The position numbers were made by a program, and so were the translations under genes. From Candidatus Enterousia excrementavium (lineage in GTDB: Bacteria > Pseudomonadota > Alphaproteobacteria > Rs-D84): DNA of 34,978 nt. The notes beneath the pieces were generated by a model. The model was not told the DNA's origin. It made no database searches and worked only from the letters and a program-made list of their open reading frames with translations. Within the stretch, counting starts at the first letter, position 1. The number at the start of each line of letters is the position of its first letter. Where the stretch lies: the NCBI GenBank assembly GCA_017694175.1, contig JADINE010000004.1, positions 1 through 34,978 on the forward strand, in the 5' to 3' direction. Of this stretch, positions 7,625 through 17,092 are shown one piece after another.

Positions 7625-8650
7625 TTAAAACGCCAGGTTCAAACGAACACCAACTTCGGCTTTGACATCTGTGCCATTTTGAGAGTTAGCATGCGCTTCG
7701 TCGAATGTGTATTCGCCGTACACAGCAACCTGGACATTGTCTGTCAATTGATTTGCCGCAGACAGTGTTACGATGTATTCATCGAACCCATCGTTCATGT
7801 CGGACAGTTGGGCAATTAAACCATTGACCAATGCCGGGGCGGCCGGATGTGCGCCAGCGGGCAATTCTGTAGCCAAGCTTTTAACACCATTGTCGGCGTG
7901 GTGATTATATTTGAATCCCGCACCGAATGACCAACGGTCGTTTAACTGATAAAACGCGTTCAAACCAAAGTTGATTTCTGTTGTGGATTTCAGGTTAACA
8001 GAAATCTCACTTGGGATACCCAATGTAGTCACTGCTACTGGCCCCATGGGGTCCATTGGAACCGTCAACCCGGCTACATCAATCACGTTGTTGCTGTTGC
8101 CGAATGTTTTCAGAACTTCCACAAACGCGCTGGTGGTCAATTTGCTCCAAGTTTTACCAAAGCGAACACCGGCGTCAAAGCCCCAGCGACCGTTTGAATA
8201 GTTGTCATACTGGAAACCACGTTCCAATGTGTACGCGCCACGCATTTTGTTAATGCCGCCCAAATGAGCATCTGCATAAACATCCAATACGATATCGTCG
8301 GACGTTTCAACCGCACGCCAAATCAGACCCAAACGGCCGTGATTCATACCCTTGCGATCAATATCAGCGTCGTGTGTATACGCGAACGCACCGCGAATTG
8401 CGATACGGTCCGTGATACCCAGGCCTAAATCTTCCTGGATACGCCAAATTGGGAATTCTGTTGCGCCATCGTGACCCTTTTGAACATGGGCATCTGAACT
8501 GTCCGCAACCTTTAACATCAATCCGCCCGATGTTTTCGAATAGAATTCGCCAGCAGTCGGCATGTACAACGGATTTTCCAAATTAGCAGCCATCGCAGGT
8601 GTTGCCAAAACAGATGCAGCAACCGCCAATTTTAAACTTTTTTTCATCAT
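7625..8650 (-). CDS. Outer-membrane beta-barrel protein
   Basis: Signal peptide MMKKSLKLAVAASVLATPAMAA. Alternating amphipathic strands and a C-terminal aromatic (VRLNLAF). SD aaggag. Confidence 0.8.
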   Translation of the reverse strand: MMKKSLKLAVAASVLATPAMAANLENPLYMPTAGEFYSKTSGGLMLKVADSSDAHVQKGHDGATEFPIWRIQEDLGLGITDRIAIRGAFAYTHDADIDRKGMNHGRLGLIWRAVETSDDIVLDVYADAHLGGINKMRGAYTLERGFQYDNYSNGRWGFDAGVRFGKTWSKLTTSAFVEVLKTFGNSNNVIDVAGLTVPMDPMGPVAVTTLGIPSEISVNLKSTTEINFGLNAFYQLNDRWSFGAGFKYNHHADNGVKSLATELPAGAHPAAPALVNGLIAQLSDMNDGFDEYIVTLSAANQLTDNVQVAVYGEYTFDEAHANSQNGTDVKAEVGVRLNLAF

Positions 8651-8687
8651 TTAACTCCTTGTTTTCGATGAAATGAATCACACAGCC

Positions 8688-8738
8688 CCCATTATTGGCA
8701 AGACCGCGGGTCATATCCGCCCCGCCCATTATTGGCAA
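8688..8738 (-). promoter_or_regulatory. Direct repeat upstream of the beta-barrel gene, possible regulator sites or promoter
   Basis: cccattattggcaa occurs at 8688-8701 and 8725-8738. On the minus strand the distal copy gives TTGCCA-N17-TATGAC. Confidence 0.4.
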
Positions 8739-8894
8739 CAGCGCGTTTTTGTGATATGGCCGTTTTACAGGGTGCTATATTCCAAGAATAAAGTCAAAGA
8801 CAAAATGATTTTGTACCCAGCCCTTGAATTTTTTTGTAATCGCACTATAACACAAAGAACCGGTATAAAGGTTCGTTAACCAAAGGGGTATGCT

Positions 8895-9449
8895 ATGGCT
8901 GACGATTTTAATAAAAACATGCAAATAATTATGGGCAAATCGGCTCAACGTGATGTGGAATTATCCGCGGATGATAAAAAGAATTTATCCACGGCCTATC
9001 AAAAACTTTTTGCGAATTTAACTTATAATCACTGGTTGCGTGGTGGCACATTGGGCAAAGCGTGGTATAACACATTGACCCAAATGAAACAGTTTATTCA
9101 GTCGATGGGCACATCTGGGCCGGCGGCAATGTACCTGCGCCAAATGTTCGCATCACACAGTGCCGAATGGGCAAAGGTTATGATGACGAACCCGAATCGC
9201 GAAACTGTGCTGGATGTGGATGAAAAAACAAAATCTGAATGGAATCGGCGCACAGCAACTGATTTAACGGGTGCACGTGAATCGATTTTGGCAATGGTGA
9301 ATAAATATAAAGCCGCTGAAAAATCCGTGCGTGCGTCGGATAATAACGCAACAAAGTCCCCGGATATGTTTAACGCGGCCGCCCAAAAAATCCGAATGCT
9401 AATGATTTTGCGCATGCAACAAAAGCGTAATAATGGCATGGCTGCATAA
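8895..9449 (+). CDS. Hypothetical protein (184 aa)
   Basis: Intact ORF with SD-like aaggggt and a following terminator. Confidence 0.75.
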   Translation: MADDFNKNMQIIMGKSAQRDVELSADDKKNLSTAYQKLFANLTYNHWLRGGTLGKAWYNTLTQMKQFIQSMGTSGPAAMYLRQMFASHSAEWAKVMMTNPNRETVLDVDEKTKSEWNRRTATDLTGARESILAMVNKYKAAEKSVRASDNNATKSPDMFNAAAQKIRMLMILRMQQKRNNGMAA

Positions 9450-9450
9450 T

Positions 9451-9480
9451 AAAAAACACCGGCAATTGCCGGTGTTTTTA
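9451..9480 (+). terminator. Rho-independent terminator
   Basis: aaaaaacaccggcaattgccggtgttttt. Confidence 0.85.
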
Positions 9481-11475
9481 TTACCACAATTTCACGCGCT
9501 TTTCCGGGGCGATGTATAATTTATCACCCGGCGCCACACCAAAAGCGTCATACCATGCGTCTATGTGTGGCAAGATTCCATTTACGCGCCACCGTCCCAA
9601 TGAATGTTCATCCATTTTGGTTAAACGCAATACTTCTTCGTCGCGTATGTTTTGCGCCCACACGCCCGCATATGCTGTAAAGAACCGCATCGACGGGGTC
9701 ATGCCATCAATTACATTGCCGGGCGTGCCAAATTGAGTATATGCAGTGTATGAAACAGTCAATCCACCATAGTCCGCCAAATTTTCGCCCAGTGTAAATT
9801 CACCGTTTGCATGCACACCTGGGGCAACTTCGATATTATTGAAATAATCCCGCATAACATTTGCGCGTGCAGTGAATCCGGCGGCATCGTCGGCCGTCCA
9901 CCAATCGCGCAGGTTGCCATCCGCATCAAATTGTCTGCCTGAATCATCAAAACCATGTGTCATTTCGTGGCCGATTACGCTGCCAATGGCGCCATAGTTA
10001 AATGCATCGTCGGCCGCCATATCAAAGAACGGGTATTGCAAAATTCCGGCTGGAAAACAAACTTCGTTCGAAGATGGATCGTAATACGCGTTTACTTCGT
10101 GTGCGTTCATGTACCAGATGGTCGGATCTTTTTTCTGGCCGATTTTAGCAATCCAGAACGCGTCTTCGAATTCGGACACGCGAACGATATTGTCCCAAAG
10201 TGATACATCTGCATCGATATCTAATTTGGAATAATCGCGCCATTTGTCGGGATATCCGATTTTAGCATTGAACGAATTTAATTTTTCCAATGCTTGTTTT
10301 TTTGTTTCATCAGACATCCATGTTAAATTTTCAATTCGCATGCCCAACGCGCGCTGCAAATTTTTTACTAATTCTTGCATACGTTCTTTTGCATCTGGTG
10401 AAAAATATTCTTCCACATAAAGACGTCCGATTTCTTCGCCCAGTGTGTCATCCAGTAATGCCACAGCACGTTTCCAACGCGGCTTTTGCTCTAATTGGCC
10501 CGCCATAGTGCGATTAAAGAAATCAAATGATATTTCATATGTTGTGTCGTCCAACAAAGTATCTGCTGCGCTTATGATGCGGTATTTAAGATAATCGCGA
10601 ATAACCGCAATATCTGTATCGTTCATAATAGCGATTGATTCTTTGATGGCTTCGGGTTGATTAATATTAATTTCTTTTGCCGCTGTGGCGCCACGTGCAG
10701 TTAAATATGCGTCCCAATCAAAATTTGGAAATTCTTTTTTTACTTCATCCACGGTCATTTTGTGATAATTAGCGGCCGGATCGCGCAGTTTTTCTTTTGG
10801 GTAAAAAGATTTTGCCATGCGTTCTTCGAATGCATAAATTTCATCAGCATTTGCATCAACACCAAAATTTTCCAATTGCTTTGCGATGAATTCGCGATAT
10901 TTTGCGCGGATTTCCGCCGATTTTTCATCAGTATCAAAATAATAATCGCGCGACAGTCCAATGCCACCTTGGCCAATATTATACAGATAATATTCGCTGT
11001 TTTTTTCGTCCAGACCAACCCCGTCGCCCCAGAAAGCCGATGCAAAAGTATGCATTTTCCCAAGGTACGCAGGCAAATCAGCAACTGATTTAATATTGTC
11101 AATTTCGTCCAGATATGGTTGCACTGGTGTAACGCCGTCGGCATTTAATTTATCTGCATCCATGGCGATATCATACAGTGTGCCAATTTTCCCATCGTCT
11201 GTGCGCGCAATTTTGCGTACGCGTTCCAGGTTTGTATCGCGTAAAATTTCGAATGCGCCGTATCTGGTATAATCCGCAGGAATCGGATTTTTATTCCGCC
11301 ACCCCAATGTAGCATAATCGAAAAAATCATCCCCTGGGCGAACAGTTAAATCCATATTTTCAGTTTTAATGCCAGCGTTCATAATTTTCTCCTTTGGTCT
11401 GGTAATAAAATACGCTGCGGCTATGGCAACAGCCACTGCGATTATACCAATAATGTTTAATACTTTGTGTTGCAT
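9481..11475 (-). CDS. M13-family (neprilysin/PepO-like) zinc metallopeptidase
   Basis: VIGHEMTHGFDDSGRQFDADG (HExxH), NAYYDPSSNEVCFPAGILQ and GENLADYGGL motifs. Confidence 0.95.
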   Translation of the reverse strand: MQHKVLNIIGIIAVAVAIAAAYFITRPKEKIMNAGIKTENMDLTVRPGDDFFDYATLGWRNKNPIPADYTRYGAFEILRDTNLERVRKIARTDDGKIGTLYDIAMDADKLNADGVTPVQPYLDEIDNIKSVADLPAYLGKMHTFASAFWGDGVGLDEKNSEYYLYNIGQGGIGLSRDYYFDTDEKSAEIRAKYREFIAKQLENFGVDANADEIYAFEERMAKSFYPKEKLRDPAANYHKMTVDEVKKEFPNFDWDAYLTARGATAAKEININQPEAIKESIAIMNDTDIAVIRDYLKYRIISAADTLLDDTTYEISFDFFNRTMAGQLEQKPRWKRAVALLDDTLGEEIGRLYVEEYFSPDAKERMQELVKNLQRALGMRIENLTWMSDETKKQALEKLNSFNAKIGYPDKWRDYSKLDIDADVSLWDNIVRVSEFEDAFWIAKIGQKKDPTIWYMNAHEVNAYYDPSSNEVCFPAGILQYPFFDMAADDAFNYGAIGSVIGHEMTHGFDDSGRQFDADGNLRDWWTADDAAGFTARANVMRDYFNNIEVAPGVHANGEFTLGENLADYGGLTVSYTAYTQFGTPGNVIDGMTPSMRFFTAYAGVWAQNIRDEEVLRLTKMDEHSLGRWRVNGILPHIDAWYDAFGVAPGDKLYIAPEKRVKLW

Positions 11476-11477
11476 TT

Positions 11478-12536
11478 TTACCCCACTGTGTTTAATACGA
11501 TATCGTTCAAAACCAACATTCCGCGATTTGTCACAGCCAATCGATTTTCAGCTGTTATGTGTATTAAATCTGGGTTGGCCAAAACGTATTCTATATTTAT
11601 TATTTTTTGTACCGCCGTGTCAAGATAAACCCCGCGTACCGTGCGCAGCCCTGTGATTACGCGTTCGATTGCGCGTGCGTCGGCGGACAGTTTTTCGAAT
11701 TGTTCGCCATTGCCCATTTCTTCGTACCATACATCATCGATTAAAATCCGTCCAGCAGCCCCGCGCCCAATGCCAATATATGGCGCGCCATCCCATACAT
11801 TCATGTTGTGCCGGCATTCCTGGCCCGGGATGGCGTAATTAGAAACTTCGTACCGTGCCGGGACAAGGCTGTCCCCAATGGCGGTATACATATCGGCCAA
11901 AGCGTCATCAGAAGGCATTTGTAAATTCATTCGTGCAAACGGTGTATTTGGTTCCAACGTTAATTCGTACATTGAACAGTGTTGTAACCCCACAGAGTTT
12001 ATTTGTTTGCATGTTTGAATTACATCGCGTACTGTATCGCCCGGCAATCCATATATAAAATCAGCCGACACACGGATATTATTTTTCATTGCAGTATTGA
12101 TAAAATCCAACGCAGTTTTTGCATCGTGTCGTCGCCCCAGAAATTTTAATTTTTCATCATCAAACGATTGCACGCCAATTGAAATACGATTTACACCTGC
12201 GCTTATAAAATTTTTTAATTTTTCTGCATCAATGGTGCCTGGGTTTGATTCCAATGTAATTTCGCAATTATCGTCAACGCTAAAATTTTCGCGCAGCGCA
12301 CTAATTATGCGTTCAAAAATTTTAACAGGCATAAGCGATGGTGTTCCGCCACCAAAAAATACAGTTGGTACAGATGTTTTGCCCAACATATTGGCCCAGT
12401 ACCTGATTTCATTTATAATTTTGTCGGCGTATGCGTCCCAGTCGGGGTGTGCGCATGCGTGCGAAAAAAAAGCGCAGTAATTGCATTTTGATATGCAAAA
12501 AGGAACATGAATATATATGTTATGTGGCTGAATCAT
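11478..12536 (-). CDS. hemW: HemW-like radical SAM protein (oxygen-independent coproporphyrinogen III oxidase family)
   Basis: IYIHVPFCISKCNYCAFFSH, FFGGGTPSLM and RISIGVQSFDDEKLKFLGRRH. Confidence 0.93.
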   Translation of the reverse strand: MIQPHNIYIHVPFCISKCNYCAFFSHACAHPDWDAYADKIINEIRYWANMLGKTSVPTVFFGGGTPSLMPVKIFERIISALRENFSVDDNCEITLESNPGTIDAEKLKNFISAGVNRISIGVQSFDDEKLKFLGRRHDAKTALDFINTAMKNNIRVSADFIYGLPGDTVRDVIQTCKQINSVGLQHCSMYELTLEPNTPFARMNLQMPSDDALADMYTAIGDSLVPARYEVSNYAIPGQECRHNMNVWDGAPYIGIGRGAAGRILIDDVWYEEMGNGEQFEKLSADARAIERVITGLRTVRGVYLDTAVQKIINIEYVLANPDLIHITAENRLAVTNRGMLVLNDIVLNTVG

Positions 12537-12647
12537 ATCGGCATTTTATAACAAAAACATTGAAAATCCAGTATTTGATTCGTATTCCAAAAAAAGTACT
12601 TTTCATATAAATAATTTTTATGCTAGAATATATCTGTCAATGTAGGT

Positions 12648-14123
12648 ATGAAGAAAGGAAGTTTGGCATTTTTGTGCGGAATTCTGGCTCCTGTTACGGC
12701 ATTTGCGTCGAACGAGGGGGTGCCTTCGTATTATCAAAATAACGATACAACAACAGTAAACCGTGCCGCATACGGTGATTATGCAAACCAGGGCTATACC
12801 CAATACGTTGGTCAATCTGGTAATAAACAGATTGTGGGAAGTCGAACCACTTCGTACCAGGTTCCACGTCCGCAATTGCCTGAAACTGTCGGTACAATGA
12901 CGGCTAATGGTATTGCCATGCCAACCGAAGACAGAACAACCGTTTATGCTTCGTACACGCGGCGTTTCGCGGATTTCGAATTTAAAACGGGCGTAAATTC
13001 TGTGTTGGAATGGGACGATATGGTATACAATGAAATTGGTGTTGGGTTGCAACACAATTTCAGCGTTCGTAATTTTGATATGTTTGCTTATGCTCAATAC
13101 AGCATGGGCTTTATGTCGCATGGCGGCATGTCTATGGATTATGATTTGGAACCATATGATACGTCTGATCCATACAATGGCATATTTACAATTTCTGTGG
13201 GCGATCAAACAGGGCGCACGAATCATTTTAAAATCGGCATAGGGGCACATCATATTTGGGATGTTGGCGGGTGGAAATTATCGCCATCGATTGGGTACGA
13301 GATATTCAATCATAACCTGGAAATGTCCGATCATTACTATCCGAATCCTGGTATATTCTTGCCTTTGATGACAAATAATGGTGATTACGTCTATGGCGAT
13401 GTTGATGGGAATTATTATTCTGTGCCAATTAATATGGAACCCCAGGATGATTGGTACCAGGTTTGTATGTCGCCCGAGGATATTAAATTGGTTCAAACCA
13501 CAAATTCTGGTGGCATATTGGGGTTGGGAACATCGCTGGTAACGGGCGATTATAATCCTGATATGGGGTATGTACCATGGGGTGTGGATTCTGGGGAATG
13601 CGTGGTTATTGGTGGTGATGGTCCCGTTATTGTCGAGGGTACAACACATATTTACAACACAACTTGGTCTGGTTTTTACATAGGGCTGGAAATTGAAAAG
13701 CAAATGACGCTTTCCGATAAATTGCGTTTTTATTTCCAGGTTGGCTTGCCGAATTATTCATCCGAAGGAACATGGCCAAATCGTACTGATTGGCAACAGA
13801 ACCCCAGTTTCCTGGACGAGGGGAATAACGGCGCATATTCATACGCAGCCGAGATGGAATATAATTATCGCATTTCCGATCGCATGCAATTGGCGATAAA
13901 GGTTGACACAAATTATTTCCACGTTGGCGAGATTGGTGGCGAATTGTATTTGGCTGAATATACAAGCTGGCTTTTGGATGAAAACGGATATTACATTTTG
14001 GATGAAAATGGCTTGCCGATTTTGGAAACTGTTCCGGCCAGTACAGTGGAAATAAGTGATCAATTGGATCATGCCACATGGCAATCATTTGGGTTGCACG
14101 TTGGATTAAAATACTCGTTCTAG
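12648..14123 (+). CDS. Exported protein, putative outer-membrane beta barrel
   Basis: Signal peptide MKKGSLAFLCGILAPVTAFAS. Amphipathic strand pattern. C-terminus SFGLHVGLKYSF. Confidence 0.75.
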   Translation: MKKGSLAFLCGILAPVTAFASNEGVPSYYQNNDTTTVNRAAYGDYANQGYTQYVGQSGNKQIVGSRTTSYQVPRPQLPETVGTMTANGIAMPTEDRTTVYASYTRRFADFEFKTGVNSVLEWDDMVYNEIGVGLQHNFSVRNFDMFAYAQYSMGFMSHGGMSMDYDLEPYDTSDPYNGIFTISVGDQTGRTNHFKIGIGAHHIWDVGGWKLSPSIGYEIFNHNLEMSDHYYPNPGIFLPLMTNNGDYVYGDVDGNYYSVPINMEPQDDWYQVCMSPEDIKLVQTTNSGGILGLGTSLVTGDYNPDMGYVPWGVDSGECVVIGGDGPVIVEGTTHIYNTTWSGFYIGLEIEKQMTLSDKLRFYFQVGLPNYSSEGTWPNRTDWQQNPSFLDEGNNGAYSYAAEMEYNYRISDRMQLAIKVDTNYFHVGEIGGELYLAEYTSWLLDENGYYILDENGLPILETVPASTVEISDQLDHATWQSFGLHVGLKYSF

Positions 14124-14144
14124 GTTACACAAAGGGGTGCTGTT

Positions 14145-15221
14145 ATGATGGGGCGCAGTTTTATCGCACACCTTGCAGGTGTTGCGATGGTGATTTTATT
14201 ACCGTGTAATGCATTTGCAACGCGTGGTGCGTTTGATGTGGACAGGTGGTATGAAATTTTGGATAACGTACGTGCGCGTGCGTCGGAAAACGGAATTTCA
14301 GACGCCACAATCGATGCTACATTAAAATATCCTGCGTTTATCCCATCTATTGTAAAAAGTGACCGGAATCAGGCTGAATTCAAATTAACTTTGGATGAAT
14401 ATCTTGCACGAACGGTGAATTCGCGTCGCATAAAAAATGGTCTTGAAATGCGTAACACTTATCCAACTATGCTGTCGCGTGTGGAGCAAAAATACGGTGT
14501 ACAACCGCATGTGATATTGGCGTTTTGGGGATTGGAATCCAATTATGGTTCATATCGTGCGGCGCACAAATTAACAGACGCGTTTTTAACATTGATGTAC
14601 GAAGGGCGCCGTGAAACATTTTTCGGTAACCAGTTATTGGCGTTAATGAAAATAGCAGATGATAACGACCTGGATATAAACGACATTCATGGCAGTTGGG
14701 CGGGCGCCATGGGGCATTTTCAGTTTATTCCAACAACGCTGCAACAATATGGTGCCGATGGCAATGGCGATGGAAAAATAGATATTATTCACAGTGTTGG
14801 CGACGGCATGTTCAGTGCGGGCAATTACCTGCACAAATTGGGGTGGAATCCGAACGAACGCATAGTTCGCCGTGTGGCTTTGCCGGCTGATTTTGATATT
14901 GGTCTTTTGGACGGAAAAACGAAATACTTGCTGTCCCAGTGGGCGGCGATGGGGGTAACGAATCCGGATGGTACACAAATTCCATTGGCTGATATGACGG
15001 CGGGCCTGGTTGCCGACGTGAATGCAATCCAGGAACAGCGCGCTGCGGCAATCGCGGCCGCAGCTGCATCGGATCCGAACGCAATGGATACAGATGTCGC
15101 GCCCCAGCCCGTGATTTATGCGTATTTAACATATCCTAATTTTTATCGTATAAAAAAGTGGAACAGTTCAAATTGGTACGCAATTGCGATTGCAACCTTG
15201 GCCGATGAATTAAAACAATAA
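14145..15221 (+). CDS. MltB-type lytic murein transglycosylase
   Basis: FWGLESNYGSYRAAHKLTDAFLTLMYEGRR and GSWAGAMGHFQFIPTTLQQYGADGNGDGKIDI...GNYLHKLGW. Confidence 0.92.
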   Translation: MMGRSFIAHLAGVAMVILLPCNAFATRGAFDVDRWYEILDNVRARASENGISDATIDATLKYPAFIPSIVKSDRNQAEFKLTLDEYLARTVNSRRIKNGLEMRNTYPTMLSRVEQKYGVQPHVILAFWGLESNYGSYRAAHKLTDAFLTLMYEGRRETFFGNQLLALMKIADDNDLDINDIHGSWAGAMGHFQFIPTTLQQYGADGNGDGKIDIIHSVGDGMFSAGNYLHKLGWNPNERIVRRVALPADFDIGLLDGKTKYLLSQWAAMGVTNPDGTQIPLADMTAGLVADVNAIQEQRAAAIAAAAASDPNAMDTDVAPQPVIYAYLTYPNFYRIKKWNSSNWYAIAIATLADELKQ

Positions 15222-15292
15222 AAATAATTGAAAACGGCGGATTTCTTTGATATTCTTGATAGCATAGAAAAAAGAATAAAAGGAAAAATCTT

Positions 15293-16252
15293 ATGGCTAT
15301 CAAGGTTCGTGATTACGAAGTGCGTTTAACCAGAAACAAAGATGAACGACGCCAGGTGCGCCAATTGCGCTATGAAGTTTTTGTCGAGGAAGAGGGCGCA
15401 TACGCCACCGAAGAACAAAAAAATCTGCGCGAAGAATATGATTCTTTTGACCGCTATGCAGAATATTTGGCGGTGTTTCATAATGGAAAAATCGTTGGCA
15501 CATATCGTATCATAGACCGCAATAACGCTGAAAAATTGGGCAGTTTTTACACAGAAACAGAATTTAATATTTCAAAAATAAAAAAAGTCGATGGCAACAT
15601 TGCTGAAATGTCGCGCGCATGTGTTAAACGTGAATATCGCGATAATGCACTGGTTATGCGCATGTTGTGGGCCGGGCTGGGCGAATTTGTAATGCGCCGT
15701 AAAATTGCGATTTTGTTTGGTGTGGCATCATGGGTTGGAACAAAATCTGTGGAATCAGCCCAGGCTATTTCGTATTTGTATTATAATCATTTATCACCAT
15801 TGGGATTGCGTGCAACAGTTTTAAGCGAAAATTTTGCCGAAGGCATAAATCCAAAATTATCGCGCATGAATATTTTGCCGCGTGAATTTGTTGATGAATC
15901 TGATGCACGTCGCCAAATGACGCCTTTGATAAAGGGCTATTTGCGTTTGGGTGCCACATTTGGCAAAGGTGTATTTATTGACAAAACGTTTAATTCATAC
16001 GATGTATTCGTTATGTTACAGACCAAAAAAATTGATGCTGCATATCAAAAGCATTTCTTGGGTCGTGAAAATGCGTTACAGGATTTGGATGTTCGTGATA
16101 ATCCGTTAAAAACTGTTGGTAAAATTATGTTGTTGCCGGTAACGGGTTCATTCAAAGTAGTTCGTGCATTTTTGGAATTCTTGTTACGCGAAGATGCCGT
16201 TGACGCAGAATATATTGACGAAGAACATGATAGCAACAGGGAAAAAGAATAA
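15293..16252 (+). CDS. OlsB-like GNAT acyltransferase (ornithine lipid/hemolysin-like family)
   Basis: RQLRYEVFVEEEGA...EYDSFDRYAEYLAVFHNGKIVGTYRII...AEMSRACVKREYR. Followed directly by a PlsC-family gene. Confidence 0.8.
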   Translation: MAIKVRDYEVRLTRNKDERRQVRQLRYEVFVEEEGAYATEEQKNLREEYDSFDRYAEYLAVFHNGKIVGTYRIIDRNNAEKLGSFYTETEFNISKIKKVDGNIAEMSRACVKREYRDNALVMRMLWAGLGEFVMRRKIAILFGVASWVGTKSVESAQAISYLYYNHLSPLGLRATVLSENFAEGINPKLSRMNILPREFVDESDARRQMTPLIKGYLRLGATFGKGVFIDKTFNSYDVFVMLQTKKIDAAYQKHFLGRENALQDLDVRDNPLKTVGKIMLLPVTGSFKVVRAFLEFLLREDAVDAEYIDEEHDSNREKE

Positions 16253-17079
16253 TGGCACGCGTTCGGAAACAGAATTTTTTTAACACATTTGGTGCGGTGA
16301 TAAAGTTTGTTTCATTTTGGATTATGGTTGTAATCCAATTACCAATAATTTTAATTTTACCGCGTTCAAAATGGTCTGTTAAATACATGTCTTTTTTCAT
16401 GCGTGTATTATTGGTTTTGGCGGGAATAAAAATACGTGTACATGGGAAAATTTCATCACACAGGCCGTTATTGGTAATATCGAACCACATCTCGATTTTT
16501 GAAATTGCGACTTTTCCAGTTGCGTTTGGGGGCAGTTTTATCGCCAAAAAAGAAATGGAATCATGGCCATTGGTTGGATGGGTTGCGCGTAAATTTGGTG
16601 TTGTGTTTATCGACCGGCGTCCATCACACGCAGTTGATGCGCTGCAACAGGTCCAGCAAACTTTGGCAACAGTATCGTATCCGATTTTTTTATTTCCCGA
16701 AGGCACAACAACAAACGGCGCGTATGTAAAGCCGTTCAAAAGCACACTGTTTAACTTTGTTGAAAATTCTGATGTTGTTGTGCAGCCACTTGTGATGAAT
16801 TACCGTTTTCGCGACGGCAGTCCGATATCCGATGCAGACATGGCGGAACATTTCGCATACTTTAACAATTCAAACCAGGATATGGGGCCCCGGTGTTCGC
16901 GTGAACGCAGTGCATTTGGCCAGGTGTTTCACATCATGATGTTGGGTGGATTTATGGTTGAATTGACTGTGCTGCCACCACCGCCTTTGGCGGGTATGAA
17001 CAGAAAGCAGATTGCAGAAACGCTGCACAAAACAGTTTCTGATAAATATATGGAATTAAAAGATAAACATGCAAAATAA
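16252..17079 (+). CDS. PlsC/OlsA-like 1-acylglycerol-3-phosphate-type acyltransferase
   Basis: SNHISIFEIATFPV (NHxxxxE variant), FIAKKEMESWPLVGWVARKFGVVFIDRR and LFPEGTTTNGAYVKPFKS. Confidence 0.88.
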   Translation: MARVRKQNFFNTFGAVIKFVSFWIMVVIQLPIILILPRSKWSVKYMSFFMRVLLVLAGIKIRVHGKISSHRPLLVISNHISIFEIATFPVAFGGSFIAKKEMESWPLVGWVARKFGVVFIDRRPSHAVDALQQVQQTLATVSYPIFLFPEGTTTNGAYVKPFKSTLFNFVENSDVVVQPLVMNYRFRDGSPISDADMAEHFAYFNNSNQDMGPRCSRERSAFGQVFHIMMLGGFMVELTVLPPPPLAGMNRKQIAETLHKTVSDKYMELKDKHAK

Positions 17080-17092
17080 AGAGATTTAAGAA

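Noticed and set aside
12618-13253. 211-aa minus-strand ORF opposite the 12648 barrel gene
   Set aside because: Antisense shadow ORF. The sense gene has a signal peptide and barrel pattern.
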